Shown here one piece after another: positions 8,874 to 18,091 of a stretch of 64,000 nt of DNA (the first letter of the stretch is position 1; the number at the start of each line of letters is the position of its first letter). The notes under the pieces were generated by a model. That model saw only the letters and a list, made by a program, of their open reading frames with translations, ran no database searches and was not told where the DNA came from. The position numbers and the translations under genes are program-made. The DNA is from Streptomyces diastatochromogenes (GTDB lineage: Bacteria > Actinomycetota > Actinomycetes > Streptomycetales > Streptomycetaceae), in assembly GCA_026913215.1 (NCBI GenBank), contig JAPTYK010000001.1:6200001-6264000 (forward strand). The letters run 5' to 3'.

Positions 8874-8891
8874 TGTACGTTGTGTACACAA
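8874..8891 (-). promoter_or_regulatory. Palindromic autoregulatory site of the Phd/YefM antitoxin
   Basis: A perfect 12-bp palindrome TTGTGTACACAA at 8880-8891 has the hexamer TGTACA at its centre. A second, imperfect copy TGTACG begins at 8874. TGTACA-centred palindromes are the known YefM operator type, and this one lies 27-44 bases upstream of the antitoxin start. Confidence 0.6.
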
Positions 8892-8911
8892 TAAGGATCA
8901 CCACACGAAAA

Positions 8912-8941
8912 GACGGCCCTGGGCGCGCACCCAGAGCCGTC
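8912..8941. terminator. Strong hairpin, T-tract on the minus strand
   Basis: GACGGC-CCTGGG ... CCCAG-AGCCGTC forms a near-perfect stem (8912-8941). Read leftward it is followed by TTTT, so it would stop minus-strand transcripts before the antitoxin; read rightward it is a leader structure ahead of the gene at 8964. Confidence 0.55.
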
Positions 8942-8963
8942 GGAAACAGGAGCCGTGACTCCC

Positions 8964-9851
8964 ATGCTGAACCTTATCCGCCACCGGCCGAAGCCGGAGA
9001 CCAGGACGCAGAACCGGGTTCCCGGCGAGCGCTTCACCGTCTACTTCGTCATGACGATGGCCGTCCTGGTCATCCTCCTGGCGTTCCTCTTCGACTTCGG
9101 CAACGTCTGGGCTCTCGCGGCCCGTCTCGGCGTGCCCGAGCCTGTCCAGCCCCTGGTCGCCCCGGCCGTCAGCCTTTCCTACCTCGGCCTCATGGTCGGC
9201 CAGCAGTACCTCGGCCTGCGTGGATGGAGCGACCGCGAACTCGTCTGCCCGCGGGTCTGGCTCATCCTCATGGGCATCATGACCTACGGCCTCAACTGCG
9301 CCGACGCCTTCATGCGCGGCGCCGTCGGCGAGGGCCTCTTCGACATGGTGATGCCCACGCTCCTGCTGATCTGGGGCGAGATCGGCCCCTGGATCATGCG
9401 ACAGGTGCACTTCGCGCGCACCGAGTACGCCGACGCCCAGGCCGCCGAGCCGGCTGCCGCTGAAGCTGATGCCCAGGAGGAGCTGCGCAGCGAGGTGGAG
9501 GAACTGCACCGCAAGTTCGAGGAGCTGCTCGCCGAGGCGTGGGCCAGGGACCTGGAGCAGGGTGACCAGCCCAAGTCGCGCGGCCGGCGTCAGTCTCCGC
9601 TGCGGCCGACCGCTCGCGAGTTCGTCTGGCTCTGGCTCAACGACGGCAAGACGTACAGCGACCACCCGGCAGCCGCCTGGCACAAGGCGCTGGTCGCGCA
9701 GATGGGAGAGGACGCCCCGACCATTGAGCGCTGCCGGCAGATCATGCGGGAGGAGTTCGACAAGATCGAGAAGCTGTGGGGGCAGGCCAAGAAGAACTCC
9801 GAGAACGTGGACGAGCAGATCAAGGGCATGGAGGAGGCGCTGAACACCTGA
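8964..9851 (+). CDS. DUF2637/Spd-like membrane protein with helix-rich C-terminus
   Basis: 295 residues from ATG 8964; a GTG at 8955 is in frame, but its AGGAG is only two bases away. Four hydrophobic segments fill residues about 25-155 (TVYFVMTMAVLVILLAFLF; VAPAVSLSYLGLMVG; VWLILMGIMTYGLN; MVMPTLLLIWGEIGPWI). This pattern is typical of the DUF2637 proteins of Streptomyces phages and conjugative elements. A coiled-coil-like stretch (EELRSEVEELHRKFEELLAEA) and a basic helical C-terminal domain follow. Function in phage biology is unknown; plasmid homologues are linked to spread. A terminator-like hairpin follows. Confidence 0.6.
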   Translation: MLNLIRHRPKPETRTQNRVPGERFTVYFVMTMAVLVILLAFLFDFGNVWALAARLGVPEPVQPLVAPAVSLSYLGLMVGQQYLGLRGWSDRELVCPRVWLILMGIMTYGLNCADAFMRGAVGEGLFDMVMPTLLLIWGEIGPWIMRQVHFARTEYADAQAAEPAAAEADAQEELRSEVEELHRKFEELLAEAWARDLEQGDQPKSRGRRQSPLRPTAREFVWLWLNDGKTYSDHPAAAWHKALVAQMGEDAPTIERCRQIMREEFDKIEKLWGQAKKNSENVDEQIKGMEEALNT

Positions 9852-9857
9852 ACCGCC

Positions 9858-9898
9858 CCGTGAGCCCCGGCCGGCCTTGAGTCGACCGGGGCTCACGG
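9858..9898 (+). terminator. Terminator-like hairpin
   Basis: A 13-bp perfect stem CCGTGAGCCCCGG / CCGGGGCTCACGG (9858-9870, 9886-9898) with a 15-base loop and no T tract, located between the DUF2637-like gene and operator cluster C. Confidence 0.7.
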
Positions 9899-9905
9899 CT
9901 GTCCC

Positions 9906-9957
9906 GGAACTTGTTGCTCAAATTGTTGTTCAACTTGAGCAACAACGGTGTTAGTCT
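9906..9957 (+). promoter_or_regulatory. Operator cluster C / promoter of the DNA-metabolism operon
   Basis: Three copies of the shared element sit within 40 bp: TTGTTGCTCAA, TTGTTGTTCAA and, inverted, TTGAGCAACAA. The outer two make an 11-bp perfect inverted repeat. The last copy is followed by GTTAGTCT, a possible -10. Downstream genes start near 10047. Confidence 0.65.
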
Positions 9958-10046
9958 GTGATCAGTCGCCAGGGCGAGCCCTAGATCTGCGGCGGTCCGC
10001 GTTACCGCGCAGTCAGCCGCCCTGGCGATCTTGTCCCTACACGTAC

Positions 10047-10550
10047 TTGAGGAGACGGTTCTCTGACGCCCCGGCAGGGTCGGTTCTGACCGCGAGCACG
10101 CCGGAATCCGCATTCGAACGCAAGGCTGCGCAGTGGTTCCTGATCAAGGACCGCGTCGACACGCAGACCACCCTGCTGAACAGACTCCGCGACGACATGT
10201 CCGAGGACCTGCGGGAGTTCGGGGTCCAGGACGAGAAGGGCAGCTACATCATCGAGCTGCCCCGGCCGCTGCGCCTCGGCGAGAAGTCGTACAAGGGCAT
10301 GAAGCTGGAGCGGTACACCACCCAGGGGACCAGCGAGGACGAAGCCGAGGCCATCGCCCGTGACCTCGACACCCAGGCCGCAGAGCAGGACCGGGACGCC
10401 GTCATCTACGACCGGCTCTTCCCCCAGGTCCGGCAGTTCGACCCCCAGGAGGCGTACGTCCTCTACCAGGAAGGACTGCTGACGGAAGACCACCTGGACC
10501 GGATCTTCCCGGAGACGGAAGGCTGGCGTTTCAAGCGGGTGGCAGCGTGA
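10047..10550 (+). CDS. Actinophage protein of unknown function
   Basis: About 167 residues if the TTG at 10047 is used. This start is uncertain: GAGGAG at 10049 suggests a start further in, but no ATG/GTG lies at the right distance, and a small indel could hide it. The body is soluble and highly charged (KAAQWFLIKDRVDTQTTLLNRL..., later ELPRPLRLGEKSYKGMKLER). I recognise no catalytic motif. It is coupled by GTGA overlap to the MerR-like gene that follows and opens the operon behind operator cluster C. Confidence 0.55.
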   Translation: MRRRFSDAPAGSVLTASTPESAFERKAAQWFLIKDRVDTQTTLLNRLRDDMSEDLREFGVQDEKGSYIIELPRPLRLGEKSYKGMKLERYTTQGTSEDEAEAIARDLDTQAAEQDRDAVIYDRLFPQVRQFDPQEAYVLYQEGLLTEDHLDRIFPETEGWRFKRVAA

Positions 10551-11041
10551 AGGACTGGGACCGCGAGTTTGCCACGATCGCCGGCCAACCGCCCACGCAG
10601 TTCTACCCCGGCTCCACCCGCCGCATCTCCCGCCGGCCGGTGCACGCGTCACTCGCCGTCCGGTCGCCAGAGGAGGCCCGCTACGAGGACGTGCCCGACC
10701 GCTGGGACGCCAAGCCCCAGGTCAAGCCGTACAAGGGCGGATACCGCGAGTTCTTCGGCATCGGCGAACTCGCCAAGGCTCTGCGACGCGACGCCGTGAC
10801 CATGCGGAAGTGGGAGTCGAGCGGGGTCATCCCGAGGGCCACCTTCGTCATCAGTGGCAAGACCGCGAACGGAAACCGCCGCCTCTACACCCGCGAGCAG
10901 ATCGAAGCCATCGTCCGCATCGCGGAAGAGGAAGGGCTCTTCGACGGCGACCCCCGCGGCATCCGCATCGCCGACACCCGCTTCACCGAGCGGGTCAAGG
11001 AAGCATTCGAGCAGCTCAGGCAGAAGGAGGCGGCGGCGTGA
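10547..11041 (+). CDS. MerR-like helix-turn-helix protein
   Basis: 164 residues, GTG overlapping the previous stop. Residues about 65-125 read FFGIGELAKALRRDAVTMRKWESSGVIP followed by GNRRLYTREQIEAIVRI, a MerR-type winged helix (helix-turn-helix, wing with RRLY). Such proteins in phages act as transcription regulators or excisionases. No effector domain is attached. It lies in the middle of a DNA-metabolism operon, so a role in timing of phage gene expression is possible. The N-terminal 60 residues are not recognised. Confidence 0.65.
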   Translation: MKDWDREFATIAGQPPTQFYPGSTRRISRRPVHASLAVRSPEEARYEDVPDRWDAKPQVKPYKGGYREFFGIGELAKALRRDAVTMRKWESSGVIPRATFVISGKTANGNRRLYTREQIEAIVRIAEEEGLFDGDPRGIRIADTRFTERVKEAFEQLRQKEAAA

Positions 11042-11259
11042 AGCCGATCCTGGAATACGAGAAGACGGTCACCGAACGCTTCAACCTCGGCTCCTACGAG
11101 CACATCGAGGTGACCGCCCGAGTCAAGGCGACCGACCCGCGAGTCCTCGACGACGCCATCGACGAACTGCTGGCACGCGAACGGCAGATGGCGGCCGACC
11201 TCACCACCGAGGACAACTCCGTTGCACACGTCCACCCCGCCATCAACGACGAGGACTGA
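11038..11259 (+). CDS. Small phage protein of unknown function
   Basis: 73 residues with a GTG overlapping the previous stop. It has a beta-rich start (YEKTVTERFNLGSYEHIEVTARVKATD) and a helical acidic end. No family recognised. Adjacent to a single-strand-binding-like gene, so an accessory role in replication is conceivable but unsupported. Confidence 0.5.
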   Translation: MKPILEYEKTVTERFNLGSYEHIEVTARVKATDPRVLDDAIDELLARERQMAADLTTEDNSVAHVHPAINDED

Positions 11260-11262
11260 TCT

Positions 11263-12117
11263 ATGGCCCGAGGCAATCTCGACGACATCTTTGAGGAAGA
11301 CGCACCCACCGCCAAGCGAGCCGGCCGCAGCCGGCGAAACTCGCTCGACGAGGACGACACCCCCAAGACGCGCCGCGGTCGACAGGCTCAGGGTCGCGAC
11401 GCGTTCGACGAGGACGACGACGCTCCGAGTAAGGGACGCCAGCGCACCAACTCCGCCCGCAAGCAGTCAGCGGCGGCCGGATGGGACGCCTTCGACGACG
11501 TAGCCGGCAGCGGCGGTCAGAACTACGAGGCCAAGAACGAGATGCGCCTGGAGATCACCAAGGATCCCCAGCTCATCCGGATGATGCAGCCCGCACCCTT
11601 CGACTCCTACGAGTACCACTACGTCCGTGAGATCACCTCCGGCAAGCGCTCCTTCCGGGGCCTCGCGCCGGCCGACGACTGCCCACTCTGTGACGACCTC
11701 GACCACTACGGTCGCAAGGTGGCCGTCTTCAACATCGCTCTCTGGGACGAGGACGACGAGAAGTGGGTCCACAAGGTCTGGGAGGTGGGCAAGCGGGCCG
11801 CGACGACTCTCCGGGCCATCGGAGCGGACCCCAAGAAGGTCGGCAAGGACTACGTCGGAGACCTTACCTCGCCCCAGCTCTATCTCGCCGTACACAAGAC
11901 AGGCAAGGGCACCAAGACGGAGTACCACGTCGAGGCCGTCAAGGCTCGTGACGTCGAATCCGACTGGGACGCCGACGAGCTGAACGACGACGACTACGAG
12001 CGCCTGTCCAAGTCCCTCTACGAGGAAGCCTGGGAGCGTCACTGCACCCGCGCCGAGCTGGAGGCCGCCGTCCAGAGAGTTCTCAACGGCGTGGACGACG
12101 ACGAGGACGACGACTAG
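11263..12117 (+). CDS. Single-stranded DNA-binding-like protein with acidic tail
   Basis: 284 residues. The first ~80 are disordered and rich in D, E, R and K. A core from about 88 to 235 includes a CxxC zinc-binding pair (ADDCPLCDDLDHYGRKVAVF) and YVGDLTSPQLYLAVHKTG strands. The C-terminus ends in an aspartate/glutamate run (VDDDEDDD). A core with a Cys pair plus an acidic tail is the plan of T4 gp32-like helix-destabilising proteins, whose tail recruits replication partners. The gene sits ahead of the methyltransferase and DNA polymerase. Assignment rests on architecture and context. Confidence 0.55.
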   Translation: MARGNLDDIFEEDAPTAKRAGRSRRNSLDEDDTPKTRRGRQAQGRDAFDEDDDAPSKGRQRTNSARKQSAAAGWDAFDDVAGSGGQNYEAKNEMRLEITKDPQLIRMMQPAPFDSYEYHYVREITSGKRSFRGLAPADDCPLCDDLDHYGRKVAVFNIALWDEDDEKWVHKVWEVGKRAATTLRAIGADPKKVGKDYVGDLTSPQLYLAVHKTGKGTKTEYHVEAVKARDVESDWDADELNDDDYERLSKSLYEEAWERHCTRAELEAAVQRVLNGVDDDEDDD

Positions 12118-12128
12118 ATCACCTGACC

Positions 12129-12173
12129 GGCCGCTCCCCACCTGTACCCCTCTCCTCCGGGTGGGGAGCGGCC
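12129..12173 (+). terminator. Terminator
   Basis: GGCCGCTCCCCACC / GGTGGGGAGCGGCC form a 14-bp perfect stem (12129-12142, 12160-12173), between the ssDNA-binding-like gene and the methyltransferase. Confidence 0.75.
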
Positions 12174-12193
12174 CCCGTTCCTGAAGGACACGC

Positions 12194-13390
12194 ATGCCGA
12201 TACTCGGCCTGTGCGCGGGTTTCGGCGGTCTGGAAATCGCGGTCAAGGAACTCACGGGCGAAGACGTCGCCTACGTAGCTGAGATCGACCCGTACGCCTC
12301 GAAGATCCTCGCGCACTACTACCCCACGTCCCGAACCTGGGGGACATCACCAGCATCGACTGGGCTGAACTCATCGGCCAGGTCGACATCATCGCCGCGG
12401 GATTCCCGTGCACCGACATCAGCAACGCCGGCCACAGGAAGGGCATTGATGGCGAGAAGTCGCGAGTCTGGTACAACGTCGCCGAAGCCGTTCGCATCCT
12501 TCGACCGCGTCTCCTGTTCTTGGAGAACGTCTCAGCCATCACTCGACGAGGACTCGACCGAGTACTCGGGGACCTGGCCGCGATCGGGTACGACGCGCGG
12601 TGGACGTGCTTTCGAGCTTCCGAAGTTGGAGCAGCCCACCACCGCGACAGGTGGTTCTGCGTCGCCTTCCCTTCTGCCCACGCCCCTGGCGCGGGACTGG
12701 AAAGCGGGAACGGGCAGCCAACGCGGGAAGATGAGTCGGCCGCTCAGCGAGGTCGCCTTGCTCTTGCCGGCGGAACCGCTGCCGACGGCGATGCTTCCGA
12801 CACCGAGGGCCAGCGACGGCCCGAAGGGGGCACCGAACCAGCGGGACAGCAGCGGACGCTATACGCACTTGCCGGCGGCCGTAGTGCATCTCCTGCCGAC
12901 ACCGATCGCCGGGTACAGCAAGAACACGGGCAACCTGAGGCAGGACGGGACACCGTATGGGAACCGTCCCCGCCCCACGCTCACGGACGCTGTACGTCAC
13001 CTCCTGCCGACGCCCACAGCGTCCGACGGGAAGGGCGGCGCGGGACACGCCCCAGCTCGACTGGGGGATGAACCTGCGCACGGTCGTCACTCACCTGCCG
13101 AGTGGTGGGGAGAGTACGCGCCGGCCATCCACCGATGGGAGTCCGTCATCGGAGTCCCGGCCCCGTACCCGACCGAGATTGGGCCCCGAGGCGGACGCCG
13201 CCTAACCGCGGTCTTCGCCGAGTGGCTCATGGGCATCCCCGAGCGGGTCACCACGATCCCCGGACTCAGCCGCTCCCAGCAGCTCCACAAGATCGGCAAC
13301 GGAGTTGTGCCCCAACAGGCTTACACAGCCTACCGATTGATCCTCATCGAGCTACTACTCACCGAACGACTCGAACTCGCAGCAGCCTGA
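12194..13390 (+). CDS. DNA (cytosine-5) methyltransferase, two frame breaks
   Basis: Starts MPILGLCAGFGGLE (motif I). After HYYP the frame breaks near 12335 and continues one frame over as HVPNLGDITS, with motif IV GFPCTDIS (catalytic Cys), motif VI LENVSAI and motif VIII HHRDRWFCVA. Near 12650 it returns to the first frame, with a variable target-recognition region and then motif IX RRLTAVFAEWLMGIP and motif X KIGNGVVPQQA. All C5-methyltransferase landmarks are present in order, so an intact gene is likely behind the two indels. The recognition region holds four LPTP repeats. It may protect phage DNA from host restriction. Confidence 0.8.
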   Translation: MPILGLCAGFGGLEIAVKELTGEDVAYVAEIDPYASKILAHYYPTSRTWGTSPASTGLNSSARSTSSPRDSRAPTSATPATGRALMARSRESGTTSPKPFASFDRVSCSWRTSQPSLDEDSTEYSGTWPRSGTTRGGRAFELPKLEQPTTATGGSASPSLLPTPLARDWKAGTGSQRGKMSRPLSEVALLLPAEPLPTAMLPTPRASDGPKGAPNQRDSSGRYTHLPAAVVHLLPTPIAGYSKNTGNLRQDGTPYGNRPRPTLTDAVRHLLPTPTASDGKGGAGHAPARLGDEPAHGRHSPAEWWGEYAPAIHRWESVIGVPAPYPTEIGPRGGRRLTAVFAEWLMGIPERVTTIPGLSRSQQLHKIGNGVVPQQAYTAYRLILIELLLTERLELAAA

Positions 13391-13406
13391 ACCGGAAGGA
13401 CCACAC

Positions 13407-15350
13407 GTGCGCGACGTCATCCTGACGATGGCAGACCTCGACGAGGCCGTCGCGTACTTCGAGCAGTTCGACGAGTTCGTCATCGACATCGAGACTGTCG
13501 GCGAGCACCGCGGCGTCCCGGTCGCCAATGAGATCCTGTGGATAGCCCTGGCTACCCACGGACGCGCGGTCGTCATCCCGATGGGTCACCCCAACGGCGA
13601 CCGCCTGATCTCGAAGGCGACCTGGCGCAAGAATAAGCAGACGGGGGAGCGGGAGACTGTCCCGCGGTGTGGAGCGCCCCGCCCAAGCAGCTCCGCCCCT
13701 CGCAGGTCTTCAAGGCGCTGGAACCCCTGATCTTCTCCAGCCGGCGAAAGGTCGCCCACAGCGCCACCTTCGACCTCGGCTCCCTCGCCAAGTACTACGG
13801 CGGCCGGATCCCGCCCAAGCCCTATGGCTGCACCCTGGTCGGCAGTTGGCTGCTCGACGAGAACCGCCTCAACGGCCTGAAGACCCTCGTCGAGAAGCGG
13901 TACAAGCACAAGTACGACACCGAGAACGTCGGCAAGGAAGTCGAAAGCACGGCTTCGGCACGGTCGCCCGCTACGCCTACCTCGACGCCAAGTACACCTG
14001 GCTGCTGTGGAGGGCCATGTGCGGTGACCTCGTCGAGCAGGACCTCTCCCGCATCATGGCGCTCGAACTCGGCGTCACCGAGGTCCTCCTCGACATGCAC
14101 CCCACGGGCGCCGTCATCGACGAGGACCGGCTCCTGGAGCTGGAGCACGAACTCGTCATCAAGCTGGAGGAGATCAAGACCCGTCTCTTCCGGGCCGCCG
14201 GCAAGGTCTTCAACGTCGGCTCCCCGCCCCAGCGCCAGGACATCCTCTTCGGGCCCAAGTCCAAGGGCGGTCAGGGCCTCAAACCCATCAAGCTCACCGA
14301 CGGCGGCAAGGCCAAGAAGCGCAACGGCGAGAAGCCCGGATTCCGCGACTGGAGCACCGACGCCGAGACGCTGGAGACGTACCCGGAGAACGAAGTCTGC
14401 CGGATCCTCCTGGAGTACGCGGAGGTCGACAAGCTCCTCTCGACGTACGTCTACGGCTACCTCGGCAAGGCCAACCAGCCCAGAAGGATCTTCAACGGGC
14501 GCATCCACCCGATCTTCAAGCAGTACGGCGCCCGCACCGGCCGCTTCTCCTGCTCGGCCCCGAACCTCCAGAACGTGCCGCGGCCGGGCACCGAGCTGGG
14601 CACCAAGGTCCGCAGCCTCTTCGTCGCGCCCAAGGGACACAAGCTCTTGGTCGCCGACTGGGGCCAGATCGAGCTGCGAGTCCTCGCGCACTACCTCGGC
14701 CGCGGCGCCCTCTACGACGGCTTCCTGGCCGGTGTGGACGCCCACACGGCCACCGCAGCCCTCGTATACGGCGTCGCCTGGGAAGACGTCACCCGGGAGA
14801 TGCGCCAGGTCGCCAAGGGTCTCAACTTCGCCATCGTTTACATGGCCGGTCCGGAGACCGTCGCAGCCATGGCCAGCATCTCGGTGAACGAAGCCAAGCG
14901 CATCATGGCTGTCCACGAGGAACAGTTCCCCGAGATCTACGCCTTCCGACGGTCCGTCATCGAGACCGTCCGCAAGCGCAAGACCCGCGATCTCACCACG
15001 CTGCTCGGCCGCAAGCGCCGGCTGCCCGAGATCGCCTCAAGCCAGGGCTGGCTGCGCGCCAAGGGCGAGCGCCGGGCGGTCAACAGCCTCATTCAGGGCT
15101 CCTCGGCCGACCTGATCAAGCTCGCCATGGTTCGCCTCAACAAGGCCATCAAGAAGAGCGGCCACACCGGCATCAAGCTCTCCTCACCGTCCACGACGAA
15201 CTCGTCGTCATCTGCCCGGACGACCTGGTCGACGTTGGCTCCAAGATCCTCCAGAACGCCATGATCGGCGAGGGAATCCAGCACCTCGTCAACGTCCCAC
15301 TCACCGCCGACGTGGTCGTCTGCGACCGCTGGTCCGACGCCAAGGATTGA
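13407..15350 (+). CDS. polA: Family A DNA polymerase with 3'-5' exonuclease domain (frame breaks)
   Basis: The frame breaks near 13668, 13945 and 15180. Joined, the protein has about 648 residues. The N-terminal exonuclease starts with VIDIETVG (DxE metal ligands) and SATFDLGSL. The polymerase domain has ARTGRFSCSAPNLQNVP, motif A VADWGQIELRVLAHY, motif B RQVAKGLNFAIVY and motif C TVHDELV. Motif A has D-W-G instead of the usual D-Y/S-S and motif B has NFA instead of NFG; these are phage-type variants. It is the replicative polymerase of the phage. The breaks sit in C or G runs and are probably sequencing errors. Confidence 0.85.
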
Positions 15351-15353
15351 TCA

Positions 15354-15721
15354 ATGAGAACGATTCCCTTCGAGGTCCTCAAGGCCGAACTGGCACAGGA
15401 CCTCAACGCCGGCCGAGCAGAGAACGAACTGCTCGTCAAGAGCGGCCAAGTCGGGCGCAGCAACGAAGTGCTCGAAATGGAACAGCGCGAATCCGCCGAG
15501 AGGCTGGAGGAGATTGCGCCGCTCTTCCCGCTGCTGGCGCTGTACGGCGGGCTCATCACCGACATCCTTTTCGGGGTATTCTGGACACCTCTGATTTGGA
15601 CGACGATCCGGCTGCTTACTCGGAGTTCCGCACGGACTATCAGGCCATCCTGACCGCCTCCGTCATCGCGGTGATCTCCAACCTCCAGGACAAGGGCCTC
15701 ATTCAAAGCGGAGTGGTGTAG
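15354..15721 (+). CDS. Small phage protein of unknown function (frame break near 15587)
   Basis: Starts four bases after the polymerase stop. The first part (MRTIPFEVLKAELAQDLNAG...) is helical and charged; a hydrophobic piece (LFPLLALYGGLITDILFG) precedes a break at GGGG (15583-15586). The continuation GILDTSDLDDDPAAYSEFRTDYQAIL in the next frame runs to the stop that overlaps the GTG at 15721. Restoring one G gives 122 residues. No family recognised. Confidence 0.55.
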
Positions 15722-16080
15722 TGAGCAACTTCTGGAACAAGCACCTCGGCGCCCCCGCGCCTGCTTACCAGCCGCCGGCACCGACGTACCAGCAGCCGGC
15801 GACGCAGCATCAGCCTCAGCACGAGCAGCCGGCCCCGGCGCCCCGGCAGGCCGCGCACGCCAGGAACTCCGAGATGTGCCCAGAATGCGGCGGGAGCAAC
15901 TACTTCGCCGTCCCCACGGAACCGCGGGCCGGTAAACGCTGCTACGAGTGCGGCTACCCCAAGCTCCACAGCACCTCCGGGCTCAACATCAAGTCCGAGG
16001 GCCAGGCGACCCCTGCGCGACAGACAGCGGCGAACAAGCACGGCGGATTCTCGATGACGATCGTCGGCCGCCTCGGATAA
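15721..16080 (+). CDS. Zinc-ribbon protein with Pro/Gln-rich N-terminus
   Basis: 119 residues; GTG overlaps the previous stop. The first 45 residues are a low-complexity P/A/Q/Y stretch (AYQPPAPTYQQPATQHQ). A zinc ribbon follows: CPECGG ... CYECGYP, two CxxC pairs about 22 residues apart. The end is polar. Proteins of this type occur between polymerase and ribonucleotide reductase genes in actinophages; the function is not known to me. Nucleic-acid or protein binding is the plain inference. Confidence 0.55.
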   Translation: MSNFWNKHLGAPAPAYQPPAPTYQQPATQHQPQHEQPAPAPRQAAHARNSEMCPECGGSNYFAVPTEPRAGKRCYECGYPKLHSTSGLNIKSEGQATPARQTAANKHGGFSMTIVGRLG

Positions 16081-16091
16081 CCGGAGAGCAC

Positions 16092-18047
16092 TTGAGCACC
16101 ATCCTCAACCCGGACGGCACCCTCCAGGACCCGTACCGGAACTACATCGCCCTGTCCCGCTACGCGCGCTACCTCGAACTCGACGAGCGCCGGGAAACGT
16201 GGGCGGAGACCGTCGACCGGTACTTCACCTTCATGACCGAGCACCTGGCCGAGAAGTTCGACTACCGCCCGGACAAGGACCTGCTCTACGCCATGCGGCA
16301 CGCCGTGCTCCACCACGACATCATGCCGAGCATGCGCGCGGTCATGACGGCCGGCAAGGCGCTGGAGCTGTCCAACATCGCTGGCTTCAACTGCTCCTAC
16401 CTCCCGCTCCAGGACCTGCGCGCCTTCTCCGAGCTGCTGTTCATCCTCATGAACGGCACAGGCGTCGGCTACAGCGTGGAGGCACAGTACGTTGACCAGC
16501 TCCCTCCCGTGCCAGCTGACATCCGCGCGGACCCGGAAGGCCGCGTGCTCGGCGTCGAGGACTCCAAGCTCGGCTGGGCGGAGGCGTTCGACGACCTGCT
16601 GCGCATGGTCTGGCTCGACGGCCACGTGCCGGTCGTCGACTACTCGCGCGTGCGGCCGGCCGGCGCCCGCCTCCGCACCTTCGGCGGCCGTGCCAGCGGC
16701 CCCGAGCCGCTGGAGGACCTGTTCACCTTCGCCATCCAGCTCCTGCACGGCGCGAAGGGTCGCCGGCTGCGTCCGATCGAGGCCCATGACCTCGCCTGCA
16801 AGATCGCGAGCGTTATCGTGGTCGGCGGCGTCCGACGCTCGGCGATGATCTCCCTGTCCGACCTCGCCGACCAGGAGATGGCGACGGCCAAGTCGGGGGA
16901 GTGGTGGGTCGAGCACTCGTACCGCGCGCTCGCCAACAACAGCGCGGTCTACCACGACGGTATGGACCGACAGGCGTTCGACGTGGAGTGGGCCAACCTC
17001 GTGGCGTCGGGCTCCGGCGAGCGAGGGATCTTCCACCGCGCCGCCGCCCAGCGACAGGCGGCCAAATATGGACGACGTGATGTGAATGTCGCGTACGGGA
17101 CAAATCCGTGCAGCGAGATAATCTTGCGCCCGTTCAGCTTCTGCAACCTGAGCGAAGTTGTGGTCCGCGAGGACGACACCGAGGACACACTCGCCCGCAA
17201 GGTAGAGCTGGCCACGATCCTGGGGACCTGGCAAAGTACCCTGACCGACTACCCCTTCCTCCGGGAGGAGTGGCGTCAGAACGCCGAGCGCGAGCGACTC
17301 CTGGGCGTCTCCCTCACCGGGTTCTTCGGCTCCGACCTGCTCGTCACCCAGCCGGCTGAGAAGCGCAACGACCTGCTGGAATCCCTGCGGGAACTGGCGA
17401 CCGCGGTCAACGCCGTCTACGCCGACGAGTTGGGCATCAGTCACTCGCATGCCATCACCTGCGTCAAGCCCTCCGGCACCGTCTCCCAGCTCACCGGGGT
17501 TTCCTCGGGCCTGCACACCTGGCACAGCGAGTACTACATCCGGCGCGTCCGGGCCGACAAGAAGGACCCGCTGTCTCAGCTCATGCAGACCTACGGCGTG
17601 CCGTGCGAGGACGACGTCATGAGCCCGAGCAACAACGTCTTCAGTTTCCCGATCAAGGCGCCGGCCGGCGCGATCACCCGCGACCAGATCACCGCGGTCG
17701 ACCATCTCAAGCTCTGGCTCGACGTCCAGCGGCACTGGTGCGACCACAAGCCCTCGGTGACCATCTCGGTGCGCAACGAGGAGTGGGACGAGGTCGGGGA
17801 GTGGGTGTGGGAGCACCTGGACGAGATCAGCGGCGTGAGCTTCCTGCCGCACTCCGACCACACTTACCAGCAGGCGCCGTACGAGGAGTGCTCACGCGAG
17901 GCGTACGAGGGGCTGATGGCACGCATGCCGGCGACGCTCCACTGGGAAGACCTGCCGTTCTGGGAGACCGAGGACTCCACCACCGGGAGCCAGGAGCTAG
18001 CGTGCACGGCCGGCGTGTGTGAGGTTGTCGACCTGGTCGCAGGCTGA
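16092..18047 (+). CDS. nrdJ: Class II (cobalamin-dependent) ribonucleoside-triphosphate reductase
   Basis: 651 residues; TTG at 16092 preceded by CCGGAG. Hallmarks of monomeric adenosylcobalamin-dependent RTPR are visible: NCSYLPLQD, NGTGVGYSVE, NPCSEI with the thiyl-radical Cys, KPSGTVSQLTG, and a C-terminal redox pair CTAGVCEVVD. It reduces NTPs to dNTPs during phage replication without oxygen or a small subunit. The frame is intact over nearly 2 kb. It follows polymerase, the usual dNTP-supply arrangement in lytic gene sets. A strong bidirectional terminator follows. Confidence 0.9.
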   Translation: MSTILNPDGTLQDPYRNYIALSRYARYLELDERRETWAETVDRYFTFMTEHLAEKFDYRPDKDLLYAMRHAVLHHDIMPSMRAVMTAGKALELSNIAGFNCSYLPLQDLRAFSELLFILMNGTGVGYSVEAQYVDQLPPVPADIRADPEGRVLGVEDSKLGWAEAFDDLLRMVWLDGHVPVVDYSRVRPAGARLRTFGGRASGPEPLEDLFTFAIQLLHGAKGRRLRPIEAHDLACKIASVIVVGGVRRSAMISLSDLADQEMATAKSGEWWVEHSYRALANNSAVYHDGMDRQAFDVEWANLVASGSGERGIFHRAAAQRQAAKYGRRDVNVAYGTNPCSEIILRPFSFCNLSEVVVREDDTEDTLARKVELATILGTWQSTLTDYPFLREEWRQNAERERLLGVSLTGFFGSDLLVTQPAEKRNDLLESLRELATAVNAVYADELGISHSHAITCVKPSGTVSQLTGVSSGLHTWHSEYYIRRVRADKKDPLSQLMQTYGVPCEDDVMSPSNNVFSFPIKAPAGAITRDQITAVDHLKLWLDVQRHWCDHKPSVTISVRNEEWDEVGEWVWEHLDEISGVSFLPHSDHTYQQAPYEECSREAYEGLMARMPATLHWEDLPFWETEDSTTGSQELACTAGVCEVVDLVAG

Positions 18048-18055
18048 CCATAGGG

Positions 18056-18090
18056 AACAGGGGGGCAGCTCGCCGGGCTGCCCCCCTGTT
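18056..18090. terminator. Bidirectional terminator between converging operons
   Basis: AACAGGGGGGCAGC / GCTGCCCCCCTGTT, a 14-bp perfect stem with a 7-base loop. It separates the plus-strand nrdJ operon from the minus-strand membrane protein gene that ends at 18092. Confidence 0.85.
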
Positions 18091-18091
18091 G

